From Paenibacillus phyllosphaerae (GTDB lineage: Bacteria; Bacillota; Bacilli; Paenibacillales; Paenibacillaceae): a DNA stretch of 64,000 bases. Under the pieces are notes generated by a model, which was given only the letters and a program-made list of their open reading frames with translations, searched no databases and was not told where the DNA came from. A program made the translations under genes and the position numbers. This document shows, piece by piece, positions 27,965-36,100 of the stretch. Every line of letters starts with the position of its first letter. The first letter of the stretch is position 1. Where the stretch lies: NCBI RefSeq assembly GCF_014192105.1, contig NZ_JACHXK010000018.1, positions 105,822-169,821 on the forward strand, read 5' to 3'.

Positions 27965-28381
27965 TTGGCGAAAGATTGCGACGCGCTGAAGCTGTTCGAA
28001 CGCAAGTTGAAGTTCCGAGAGCTTCCGCTGCCTTCGCTGACACTCGCGACGATGGGGATTTCAGTATCCATCGTGACGGCGCTGCTGCTTCCAGGTAAGA
28101 TATACGCCTACATTACGACGGCAGCGGGCAGTATGCAGATGTATAACTGGGGCTTTATTATTGTCTCCGCGCTCAAGGTACTCCAACTGAAGGCGAAGGA
28201 TAAGATGTTCTCGACCATTGGACTCGCGCTGCTGCTAGCGGCGGTCATTGGCGTCGTGTTGGAATCGAACATCTGGTGGGGATTCTTTATCAGCCTCGCC
28301 TTATCCGGCATCATCGCGATTGTCACGCTGGTCATGCAGAAGAAAATTTGGAACAAAGAGCACGCGAAGAAGCAGGCCTAG
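27965..28381 (+). pseudogene. C-terminal fragment of an amino acid permease (APC superfamily)
   Basis: About 138 residues match the last four transmembrane segments of APC-type amino acid permeases: PSLTLATMGISVSIVTALLL, then YAYITTAAGSMQMYNWGFI, two further helices and a basic tail ending NKEHAKKQA. Complete members have about 450-480 residues. No start codon with a ribosome site precedes it, and the sequence upstream of 27965 is unrelated. An IS3-family end begins nine bases after the stop, so an insertion or deletion probably caused the loss. Confidence 0.75.
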
Positions 28382-28389
28382 GAGTGACA

Positions 28390-28595
28390 TGACCCCCAAA
28401 AGTTAAACACATTCGTTAAGCTACTCGTAAGGTATGAGTCCGGTATTGTATCGGACTCATGCCTTTTAATTTTGTCTTAATCCGTTTGTTATTGTAGTAG
28501 TCGATATAAGCTGCAAGTTCTTGCTTAAAGTGATCCACATTTTGAAATTCTTTGTTATAAAGAAACTCCGACTTCACCAGGCGTTCGACACGATC
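28390..28595 (-). mobile_element. Remnant of an IS3-family insertion sequence (end and OrfB C-terminus)
   Basis: Starting at 28390 the terminal TGACCCCCAAAAG is followed, on the minus strand, by the end of an IS3/IS150-type DDE transposase: KSEFLYNKEF, HFKQELAAYIDYYNNKRIK, then KLKGMSPIQYR and stop. Only about 60 residues remain; similarity stops near 28590. The same end occurs at 63916. The transposase cannot be active in this state. Confidence 0.82.
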
Positions 28596-28770
28596 ATTCG
28601 CGAAGTGATAATCGAATTGAAATCCAAGAAGGGGACCTTAAATGAGGTTCTCTTTTTTGTTGAAGAGTGCTATCGTAATCGTTTAAGCTCCAATGAACTA
28701 AGAGACCTGTATATTCCAAATTCTAGAAGGGTAAAATATCTTCAAACCATGCTTGAAAGAAGGTATTTCA

Positions 28771-29334
28771 ATGCCAGAGCAACAAAAAGAAGCCCTCGAT
28801 GATTTAGTAAACAGGATTTATTCACTAAAAAATGACTGGTCAGAATACTGGAAGAGCTACTCGAATTTTGATACATGGCAGTTTTGGGCTGTTCTGCTCA
28901 TATTTTTGATCCCGTTGTTGGTGTTGGTATTTTGTTTGGATAGAAAGAAAGCATTCAGAGTTGGATTTTATGGTTTTGCAGTCCATGTCATCGCCATTTA
29001 TTCGGATATGTATGCCACAACAAACAAAATGTGGGAATATCCTTATAAATTTATTCCCTTTCTGCCTTTAAGTATTGGATTGGACGCTTCACTTATTCCG
29101 GTTGCCTATATGCTAACGTATCAGTGGACTTTAAAACATAGGAAGAACTACTATTTTTACTTTCTAGTGTTGTCAATTGGTTTTGCCTTTTTATTTAAGC
29201 CACTGCTTTCTTATATTGGGCTTTTTCGGTTGTACCAATCTAATTACCTGCAACTTTTTATGTTTTATTTAGTTGGAGCATTACTCAGTAAATGGGTCAC
29301 GGATCTGTTTGAGCGGGCTCAATCTAGAGCTTAA
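28771..29334 (+). CDS. CBO0543-family-like membrane protein
   Basis: A 187-residue membrane protein with five hydrophobic segments after a polar N-terminal 40 residues. It resembles the CBO0543 group in WEYPYKFIPFLPLSIGLDASLIP and in the final FYLVGALLSKWVTDLFERA. The function is unknown. The ATG at 28771 lies seven bases after AGAAGG; a TTG at 28753 would extend it by six residues. It lies directly downstream of the IS3 remnant. Confidence 0.75.
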   Translation: MPEQQKEALDDLVNRIYSLKNDWSEYWKSYSNFDTWQFWAVLLIFLIPLLVLVFCLDRKKAFRVGFYGFAVHVIAIYSDMYATTNKMWEYPYKFIPFLPLSIGLDASLIPVAYMLTYQWTLKHRKNYYFYFLVLSIGFAFLFKPLLSYIGLFRLYQSNYLQLFMFYLVGALLSKWVTDLFERAQSRA

Positions 29335-29493
29335 TAGGCTGTATGCAAACCATTACAAGGTGTGACAAGCAGATTAATTGTCAAAGATCGTCGTTGTGTC
29401 GCTTAAATGAGCGGCCTTTTCTATTTCAAGGGCAGGAAATTGGGAATTATGTCGAACCTACATGGACTAATATAGCATTGGGGGAGATAGGCA

Positions 29494-29577
29494 ATGAGCC
29501 ATGCAATTGTGTGGGCGGTAATCTTATGTATAGCGATAACTGTTTTTGCCGGTTACGGATGGTTTATGATTAATTAA
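29494..29577 (+). CDS. Small single-pass membrane peptide, 27 residues
   Basis: ATG at 29494 follows GGGGGAGAT. The peptide is MSHAIVWAVILCIAITVF followed by AGYGWFMIN, almost entirely one hydrophobic helix, with TAA at 29575-29577. It is too short for routine gene callers. It could be a small membrane protein or a type I toxin-like peptide. I do not recognise a family. Confidence 0.45.
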   Translation: MSHAIVWAVILCIAITVFAGYGWFMIN

Positions 29578-30248
29578 GTATCGGGACTTCACAGAACAAT
29601 CCGCCGCTATTGAAGAAATAGCAGATACTAGTTTCATTGAGTTAACGGGAGACTTTAGTTCAACGACCCAGGAGCAGTTTGCCACCGCGGCAGCTGCTTC
29701 TTTTCATTGAACTCCCATGAAAATTAAATCCGCGAAAATCCCGAAAATAAACAAACTAGACCCAGCTGAATGTTTCAAAAAAAAGGCTGAGCCTGAAATG
29801 AATTGAAAAACTAAGATACCAGAGTACTTATAAGGCTGAAGTAAAATGAGGGCTGGTGCAGCAACCAGAGTAGGATTAATCTCCCATGAGTGCTTCCCGA
29901 AAGGGAGCGACAATCTGTGATGCACCGTGGTCGTTGGAGTCAGACTAAAGGATGGGCTCTAAGGCACCATAGTTCATCGACCTTCCTCTCCCAGCCGTAT
30001 TAGTAGTATGGCCTGATCCGCTAATCCATTTTCATCATCTGTGGTGCGGCGCCTGCGCTACATGTTTGGCTAAAGGGAGATTAACGCAGGCATAAATAAC
30101 TTGTTGAATCCAAGATAGCAATCGAAAAGAAACTCTTAATCATAAATTGTAATAATATTAAGCTGACTGTGCCTGCCTCTAACGAATAGAGGTTGTAGTC
30201 GTTCGAAATCGATTGTTATTACGATCAAATAAATAGGAAGTGGTCAGA
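29578..30248. other. Gap of about 670 bases with repeat fragments, no gene seen
   Basis: It holds an AACGGG-type repeat at 29633-29695 and a long hairpin with GCCTGCG at 30051-30057 and CGCAGGC at 30085-30091. The minus-strand open frame at 29704-29925 has no ribosome site and no recognisable family. The mixture looks like decayed accessory DNA. Confidence 0.5.
29633..29695 (+). repeat. Intergenic AACGGG-type repeat, copy 1
   Basis: GTTAACGGGAGACTTTAG leads into TTCAACGACCCAGG, then CCACCGCGGCAGCTG. The second part recurs at 49535-49583 (TTCATCGACCCAGGGAG, then CGCCGCGGCAGCTG). Confidence 0.55.
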
Positions 30249-30644
30249 ATGGCGAAACTTTCAGGTTCACAACAAGTAGAAGAATACCTTCAGAAACTTG
30301 AACATCCATTAAAAAATGAGATTGAGGAAGTTCGTAGAATCATCTTAAGTATTGATAAGGAGCTATCTGAACATGTGAAATGGAATGCACCAAGTTTCTG
30401 TTTTCATAATGACGATAGAGTAACATTTAACCTTCATGGTAACGGTTTTTTTAGACTTGTGCTTCACCGAGGAGCCAAAGCAAAGGAAAGCGTAAACTTA
30501 AAGCCTCATTTCGAAGATGTGCAAGGGCTTATGGAATGGGCAGCAAATGACAGGGCCAGCATAAAATTTTCCGATATAAGAGATGTCGAAGCAAAAAGTG
30601 AACTGCTAAAAGAAGTGGTCAGAAGATGGGTAGATGTAACGTAG
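30249..30644 (+). CDS. DUF1801 domain protein
   Basis: A 131-residue soluble protein of the DUF1801/YdhG-like group: an N-terminal helix pair VEEYLQKLEHPLKNEIEEVR, the WNAPSFCFHNDDRVTFNLHG core, and GFFRLVLHRGAKAKES. The family fold is known but its biochemical role is not established. The ATG at 30249 lies eight bases after AGGAAG; the GTG at 30240 overlaps that site. It ends before a terminator within an AACGGG-type repeat. Confidence 0.85.
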   Translation: MAKLSGSQQVEEYLQKLEHPLKNEIEEVRRIILSIDKELSEHVKWNAPSFCFHNDDRVTFNLHGNGFFRLVLHRGAKAKESVNLKPHFEDVQGLMEWAANDRASIKFSDIRDVEAKSELLKEVVRRWVDVT

Positions 30645-30689
30645 AAAACAAATTAATCTGCAAGCGAATTTGAAATTTTAGCAGAAGGA

Positions 30690-30790
30690 CTCGGCTAACG
30701 GGGGAAATTAACTGAATTAGACCCTGTGCAGCTGGTCATGTGATCGGCTGCTTTTTTCATTGAAGTAACGGGCAGCATACTTCAATTAAT
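30690..30790 (+). repeat. AACGGG-type repeat pair enclosing a terminator, copies 2 and 3
   Basis: GCTAACGGGGGAAATTAACTG begins near 30692 and GTAACGGGCAGCATACTTC near 30768. The terminator at 30728-30757 lies between them. Confidence 0.55.
30728..30757 (+). terminator. Terminator after the DUF1801 gene
   Basis: GCAGCTG at 30728-30734 pairs with CGGCTGC at 30745-30751 (one G-T), followed by T. Confidence 0.8.
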
Positions 30791-30829
30791 TTTGGGTAAT
30801 ATAACCAAAACATGTTGGAGGGTCATCAA

Positions 30830-31690
30830 GTGAGATACATTCAATCTTTAACACTTGTGCTTTTTTTGTCCGCTTCATGCACTCAAGCGTATGCAGAAGA
30901 AAAAAGCAATACATGCGTAGCTGCTCATCGAAAACTTCTGAAAGAATTATTAGTAAAAGTAGAACAAACATTAGGGACACCAATATCTGCCCATGATAAA
31001 AGAGGCTTTTCTATTGAAGAGAAGCTAGACCCAAATGAATGCATTGTGGTTGTGAGCGGAAAAATACACTATGAGGAAAATATTGACACCATACAAGTAA
31101 CATTTAAGAAAACAAATGAATCTTGGATTATCTTAAGTATTAATTACCCGGAACGAGATGCTGCAGCAAAAAAACTCTCTATGACAAATCTACCTTCTTT
31201 AACAACTGAAGTAGAGGCTACTCCTCCGAAGATCGTACCTGGGAGCGCATACTTACCCGGTGCCCCTGAAAGCATTGTTCAAACCAATCCCGATCGAACT
31301 CCTAAGATGTATCTGGATAACATCATTTCATTGAAACATCTGAGCTTTGATAAAGATATCCCTCCAGACTTGAAACGAGTAGTGACTAAATATCTTACTG
31401 CACTTGAGGAGGACGACTTTGAAACGGCTGAATCGATTCGATATTCCTTAATTGAGGATCGTTCTCGCTGGACATGGGATATTAGAAACAACATCGTTGA
31501 ATTTACTCAGGTCTCCATCGATCAGGAGCACAGTAAACTTAAATGGAACGATTTTGTGGAAGTTGAAGAAGCCAGTCCAATAATAATACTCAGAATTAAA
31601 CACCTTGATAGAGAAAGTCAGACAGAGACAATACGGCGCTACCTATTTGCTGAGAAAGATAAAAGCTGGAAGCTGGCGCGTATAGACTAA
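30830..31690 (+). CDS. Exported protein of unknown function
   Basis: A 286-residue protein beginning MRYIQSLTLVLFLSASCTQ, a Sec signal peptide with a poor lipobox (SASC), so it may be a lipoprotein or a cleaved secreted protein. Two alpha/beta halves follow: about 30-130 and about 160-286, joined by a Pro-rich linker. The second half (TALEEDDFETAESI, then VEVEEASPIIILRIK) resembles small NTF2-like or DUF4829-like export domains, by look only. The start is GTG at 30830, eight bases after GGAGG; an in-frame TTG at 30812 would place the ribosome site inside the gene. I assign no function. Confidence 0.7.
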   Translation: MRYIQSLTLVLFLSASCTQAYAEEKSNTCVAAHRKLLKELLVKVEQTLGTPISAHDKRGFSIEEKLDPNECIVVVSGKIHYEENIDTIQVTFKKTNESWIILSINYPERDAAAKKLSMTNLPSLTTEVEATPPKIVPGSAYLPGAPESIVQTNPDRTPKMYLDNIISLKHLSFDKDIPPDLKRVVTKYLTALEEDDFETAESIRYSLIEDRSRWTWDIRNNIVEFTQVSIDQEHSKLKWNDFVEVEEASPIIILRIKHLDRESQTETIRRYLFAEKDKSWKLARID

Positions 31691-31709
31691 AAAATTGAAT
31701 TTGTAGCCT

Positions 31710-31783
31710 GTTGGCGCTAAGTTAATGGGAAACTTTAGTTGAATCACACAGCGGCGGCCGGCCACTCAATCGGCCGCCGTTTA
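31710..31783 (+). repeat. AACGGG-type repeat with terminator, copy 4
   Basis: GCTAAGTTAATGGGAAAC, then TTTAGTTGAATC, runs into a strong hairpin. It is a diverged copy of the repeats at 29633 and 30690. Confidence 0.45.
31751..31783 (+). terminator. Terminator after the exported protein gene
   Basis: A perfect GC-rich 9-bp stem (31752-31760 with 31771-31779) is followed by a short T run. Confidence 0.7.
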
Positions 31784-31987
31784 TCGTTAAAGTTCACAAT
31801 GAACCTTCGGTAAACAACTTTATTTTCGGTCACCAGAATGAGAGAGGGCTCCTGTTCGCAGGAGTCTTCTTTTTTGTTCCTGCTCCCGGAATTTACAGAT
31901 CCTTTAGAGCAGCTTAACCGCTCTATGACATAGATTATATATAGTTGGATAGTTTCATAGACGAAGAGCTGAGGGAGGTTGTCGAGT

Positions 31988-33229
31988 ATGGATCTTGAAA
32001 AGGACGGCAAGAAACTAAGCAGGTTGGAATTCTTGCAAATCGGTGGGGCGGGCGCGCTCGCGCTTACGCTCGCTACAACGGGTTTTCCGACGGAAGTTCT
32101 TGGAAATGGCAAGGAAGGTCAGATCAGCTCAGCGAAACCAAACGATAAACTGCAGTTCAACCGCGATGGGAAGTTTAAGATTGTGCAGTTCAACGATACG
32201 CAGGATGACGAACATATCGACCGGCGGACCGTGGAGCTTATGGAAAAGGTGCTGGATGCGGAGAAGCCCGATTTTGTCGTCTTGAACGGGGACAACATTA
32301 CCGGCGGATGTGCCTCGGCAACCGAAATGAAGCAAGCGATGAACAACATTATCGAGCCAATGGAGAAAAGGGGCGTCAAGTGGGCGGTCACTTTCGGCAA
32401 CCATGACGAAGATTCTACGCCGGAAGGCGGTCTTAACGAGGAAGATATGCTGAAGCACTACATGTCGTTCCCGTATAATTTGAATCAAGCCGGCGAGAGG
32501 GGAATTACGGGTACAGGTAATTCGAGTCTGCTCATCCGCTCTTCTAATAACCAGAAGGCCGCGTTTAATATTTGGCTGCTCGACAGCGGCAGATATGCCC
32601 CGAGTACGATTGCAGGTCAGGATTTTACTGGTTATCCCACCTGGGATTGGTTGCGATTCGACCAGGTAAGCTGGTATTATGAGACGTCGAGGAAGCTGGA
32701 GCAGCAGTGGGGCCACAAAGTACCTTCGCTCATGTTCATCCATATTCCGCTGTGGGAGCACCGTTATATGTGGTTCGATAGCGTGGACGGAAGAACGGCC
32801 GAGGATCACGATCGTGCGGTCGCGAAGCATCAAATCGTAGGGGAACGGAACGAGGAGGAGTGTCCGGGGCCGTTCAACAGCGGCTTGTTCTCCGCGTTAT
32901 TAGCCAGGGGAGACGTCAAAGGCGTCTTCTGCGGGCATGATCATGTGAACACGTATCATGGAAACTACTTTGGCGTATTGCTTGGCTATTCAGGAAGCAC
33001 CGGATTCGGAGCATACGGCCTCTCTGGTGAGGAGAGAAACCGGCTGCGCGGGGCCCGCGTCTTTAACCTGGATGAGAATACTTCCGATGTACTGGTGGGG
33101 ACGCATATGGTCTTCGCATCAGATTACGGCATCGATCTGACCGCGAATGATCAAAGCACCGAGCCGGCGCCATTGCAGGATCGCCAATCGGACAAGGGCA
33201 ATAACGGCAAGGGCAAGGGACACAAATAA
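31988..33229 (+). CDS. Secreted calcineurin-like metallophosphoesterase
   Basis: A 413-residue phosphoesterase with the full metal-binding set: FNDTQDDEH (motif I), VVLNGDNITGG (GDN), VTFGNHDED (GNHD), FIHIPLWEH, and FCGHDHVNTYHG (GHDH). It resembles the bacterial phosphohydrolases related to purple acid phosphatase-like ICC/DevT enzymes. The N-terminus LSRLEFLQIGGAGALALTLA looks like a twin-arginine signal, but the second Arg is Leu, so the export route is uncertain. The C-terminal tail is rich in Gly, Lys and Asp. The ATG at 31988 lies nine bases after GGGAGG. Confidence 0.9.
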   Translation: MDLEKDGKKLSRLEFLQIGGAGALALTLATTGFPTEVLGNGKEGQISSAKPNDKLQFNRDGKFKIVQFNDTQDDEHIDRRTVELMEKVLDAEKPDFVVLNGDNITGGCASATEMKQAMNNIIEPMEKRGVKWAVTFGNHDEDSTPEGGLNEEDMLKHYMSFPYNLNQAGERGITGTGNSSLLIRSSNNQKAAFNIWLLDSGRYAPSTIAGQDFTGYPTWDWLRFDQVSWYYETSRKLEQQWGHKVPSLMFIHIPLWEHRYMWFDSVDGRTAEDHDRAVAKHQIVGERNEEECPGPFNSGLFSALLARGDVKGVFCGHDHVNTYHGNYFGVLLGYSGSTGFGAYGLSGEERNRLRGARVFNLDENTSDVLVGTHMVFASDYGIDLTANDQSTEPAPLQDRQSDKGNNGKGKGHK

Positions 33230-33279
33230 CATAGCTTACATCAAAATAGTCAGCAACGTCGAAAGAGCTTTAAACTGGT

Positions 33280-33321
33280 ACCCATACAATGGACACTTTT
33301 TAACGTGTCCATTGTATGGGT
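33280..33321. terminator. Perfect 17-bp hairpin after the phosphoesterase gene
   Basis: The arms at 33280-33296 and 33305-33321 are exactly complementary, with an 8-base loop. No T run follows, so it may be the trace of a small inverted-repeat element as well as a transcription or mRNA 3'-end structure. Confidence 0.5.
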
Positions 33322-33323
33322 GC

Positions 33324-33433
33324 TGTCGGGTGACAAGAACATATATGCTTAAAGTCGCGTAGTTGCGGCTTTTTTTATTTTAACGATATAAGTTCTTGTC
33401 AAAAGTGAATGACAATAACTTATATCGTTTGCC
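33324..33433 (+). repeat. Structured TGACAAGAAC repeat, copy A
   Basis: TGTCGGGTGACAAGAACATA is followed by a small terminator-like hairpin ending in T (33352-33378), then a 19-base arm 33383-33401, an 8-base loop and the complementary arm 33410-33428 (one mismatch), ending in TTTGCCG. The outer arm sequence differs from copy D but still pairs. Confidence 0.8.
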
Positions 33434-33967
33434 GATTGGTGACAAAAACATGTATTGTTTAACCCAAACGAAGATGATTCTCAATTAGATTGTTAATCGA
33501 GCTTCTCGTCCAGCTGAAGAACGGCGAACTTGTCTGCGCCGGCGCCGACGCATGCGGCGGAATCTGTCTGCATTGTGCAAGGCGTTATTTCCTGATAACG
33601 ATAAGTAGCAATCGTCAACGCCCATCCTCCAACTGCCATTCTCGTCGATGGATCCCTATTGCTAATTATCGCGGAGCAAATTGGCCACAGGCATTAATCT
33701 CCCTCGGTACGATTTAGTTTTCTCACGAATGCTCGCTTATTCGCAGGATTTCGCCTTTGACAGAAATGCAGAATGATAGTTTAGGACTACTGTTGAAGAC
33801 CGAGACAACATGAAGGCGTCAGGAAATAGAGGGGGAGGTTTTAACCCCATATCCTTCCATATACTGCACGCATGCTCCACGCCGCCCCTGGAGGTTTTCA
33901 CTCCCATGTCTCAACGGGTCTATGCCCTCTTATTCCTTCGTTACGCCTGTCCAAGGGGTGGTTGTCA

Positions 33968-34039
33968 GATACCGAGCAAGCATTTAACTACCTGGAGAGC
34001 GGACGGGCCAAAGGAAAGGTAGTTATTAGAATAAAGTAA
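33968..34039 (+). pseudogene. C-terminal end of a zinc/quinone-type alcohol dehydrogenase
   Basis: The frame reads DTEQAFNYLESGRAKGKVVI, RIK and stop. This is the standard end of MDR-family dehydrogenases/quinone reductases (the AFxxLxSGxxxGKxVI motif). Nothing upstream in this frame resembles the rest of such an enzyme. Confidence 0.65.
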
Positions 34040-34089
34040 TTCTAGAAAGAATCCAACCGATCACAATCTCTCTCGACTAAGTCGGTCGA

Positions 34090-34173
34090 TGTCGGATGAC
34101 AAGTTATTGTCATACGTAAATGACAAGAACTTTAGTACATTGCCGAAAAGTGACAACTTGAGTACATTGCCGC
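34090..34173 (+). repeat. Structured TGACAAGAAC repeat, copy B (shortened)
   Basis: TGTCGGATGACAAGTTATTG passes directly into the central hairpin (AAGTTATTGTCAT with ATGACAAGAACTT) and the CATTGCCG end, which occurs twice. The inner terminator-like hairpin of copies A, C and D is missing. Confidence 0.75.
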
Positions 34174-34585
34174 GGCAACACCACAATGGGGTGGCCGAGC
34201 GCGATATAAGCTGTGTTTCATCAAGCCTTTCTAATCGTACCATGTTAATGGTAGTTAAAGCATTGTGGGCAGGGCAGATGTCAGTCACCTGGTCATAAGT
34301 AATGTACAAAATACCATGTAAAGGAAACGGTTCAGTATAAGGTGTGTATCACCATATTACAAAATCAGTAGTATCAAGGGCTTGAGCCGATTTAGTTCCT
34401 CGCCTTGCCGCTTCGAAACGATCAAGCGCAATTCCACCCCGAGAGCTCCCGGCGCGCAATGCGATCCCGGAGGTCAAGGACGCTCAGTCACACGTCGGCG
34501 GTTAAACCTTGTGACTGGCCCATCCTCCAACGGATCTTCTATCTCGTTTCACGCCATCGGAGTCTAATGCAGCCAAATGAGAGAG

Positions 34586-34618
34586 CAAGCCCCGCAGAAC
34601 ATGTGTGGGCTTGTTTTG
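34586..34618 (+). terminator. Orphan terminator upstream of the MFS-NRPS operon
   Basis: CAAGCCC at 34586-34592 pairs with GGGCTTG at 34607-34613, then TTTTG. No complete gene precedes it, so it probably belonged to a lost gene. Confidence 0.6.
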
Positions 34619-34838
34619 TTGTATGCCGACAGCCGCTGCGCATATGTATAGTGGCATATAGGCGATAACGACACCGTCATGTATGTATCATGATGTTCGA
34701 TTGTAAATGGGACTATTAGCAGGGGAATAAGATTTTTCGTCGAATTTTGTCTAATGGATTATGATTGCCTCATCGAAGGTGAAGCAATAGCGGGAATCGT
34801 GAAGAGATTAATTTATCGAGAGGACAGATGTTCGGACA

Positions 34839-36083
34839 ATGAATAACTTGCGGGCGTTTTCGGATCATCCTTTTTATTTGTTTCGTGACTTCAGAAAATT
34901 GTATATCGGCCGTTTCGTCTCCGGACTCGGTGACAAGGTGTTTGTCATCTCACTCGCTTGGTGGCTCCTTACCAAGGGCCAGGATAACGGGAATGTTCAT
35001 TTGGGTATCATGATGGCTCTGACATTCCTGCCGGTAGTCCTGTTCGGGCCGCTTATGGGACCTCTGGTCGATCGGTTCAACCGCAAGACTTGTATGATTG
35101 CAGCTGACGCGCTGCGTTGTCTCCTGTTCGCAGGACTAGGTGCGGCTTTTGTGCTGGATTATACGCCGCTGTTTCTAGTGTATACGGGCTGTTTTCTCGT
35201 GGCAGCACTCATCCCGTTGTTTGAAGCTGCTTCCAGCAGCTCCCTTCTGCAATTAACCAGTGAACGTCACCTAGCTTCGGCCTCTGCCTTCGAAGCATCC
35301 GTCGTCGAACTGTCGAGTATAGCCGGGGCGTTGTGCGTCTCTGTTCTATTCTTCCAGCTCGGGCAGGGCGGGGTATTTCTATTCAACGCTGGCACGTTCC
35401 TCTTCTCATTGATCATGATCGCTGGGATTCGCACGAACTTAAATGCTGCCGCCTCTGCTAATGATCAGCCTGATTCGGCAGAATCGTATGCCACGCAATT
35501 CCGCAGCGGGTTCACTTATATCCGAAAACATAGATCGATTTCCAGCTTGCTCGTTCTATTTACGCTGCTTGACTTCTTCGTCTCACCAATTCTGATCTTC
35601 ATTCCTCTTCTTGTGAAGGATGTACTTCATCGCGATATCGCATGGGTGGCTGTATTAGAAATTGCAATGTCAGCAGGTTCGCTTGCAGCCTTTGTATTGT
35701 TCAGTATGTTGAAGAAATTCAGGCGTATATATAGCATGTACTTTGCCGTACTCGCGCTGATGAGTCTCATCTTAGCTGGCATGGGATCGTTCACTGTCAT
35801 GATCGTGCTGGTCGCAGGTGTCTTTATCTTTGGGGTCTGCCTTGCGATTGTCAACGGGATGTCGATGATGCTGTTTCAGCATGGCGTACCGGATGAGATG
35901 AAAGGACGTTTTTTTGCGATATTGAAAACCGTCTGCTTTGCAGTCATTCCATTGACCTTTGTGCTTAATGGTTACTTAGCCGGCATATGGACGATTCCGA
36001 TATTAATGGCTGCCAATGGGATCGGTGCACTTGTATTGTCGGTTCTCGTATTGTTTATTCCGCGTATCACCAATGAAATTTGA
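34839..36083 (+). CDS. MFS exporter coupled to the NRPS gene
   Basis: A 414-residue membrane protein with about twelve segments, of the DHA3-like group with an enterobactin-exporter flavour: FRKLYIGRFVSGLGDKVFVI, GPLMGPLVDRFNRKTCMIAAD and HGVPDEMKGRFFAILK. Its stop lies within 20 bases of the NRPS start, so they are one operon. Export of the peptide product, or self-protection, is the natural inference. The ATG at 34839 overlaps the stop of a 4-codon frame (ATG at 34828, after GAGAGGACAG), which may couple translation. Confidence 0.9.
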   Translation: MNNLRAFSDHPFYLFRDFRKLYIGRFVSGLGDKVFVISLAWWLLTKGQDNGNVHLGIMMALTFLPVVLFGPLMGPLVDRFNRKTCMIAADALRCLLFAGLGAAFVLDYTPLFLVYTGCFLVAALIPLFEAASSSSLLQLTSERHLASASAFEASVVELSSIAGALCVSVLFFQLGQGGVFLFNAGTFLFSLIMIAGIRTNLNAAASANDQPDSAESYATQFRSGFTYIRKHRSISSLLVLFTLLDFFVSPILIFIPLLVKDVLHRDIAWVAVLEIAMSAGSLAAFVLFSMLKKFRRIYSMYFAVLALMSLILAGMGSFTVMIVLVAGVFIFGVCLAIVNGMSMMLFQHGVPDEMKGRFFAILKTVCFAVIPLTFVLNGYLAGIWTIPILMAANGIGALVLSVLVLFIPRITNEI

Positions 36084-36100
36084 CAGATGAGGTGTACAGC

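Larger units (their letters stand above)
33434..34838. other. Gap of about 1.4 kb with remnants and repeats before the NRPS island
   Basis: No intact gene. It holds the end of an alcohol dehydrogenase gene (33968-34039), repeat copy B (34090-34173) and a terminator (34586-34618). Its last part should contain the promoter of the exporter/NRPS operon, which I could not assign. Confidence 0.6.

Noticed and set aside
28521..28802. Plus-strand frame across the IS3 remnant and the next gene's start
   Set aside because: It reads antisense through transposase text and has no ribosome site.
34321..34337. Cre-like word (AAGGAAACGGTTCAG)
   Set aside because: It misses the consensus at more than one fixed position and no complete gene follows within 500 bases.
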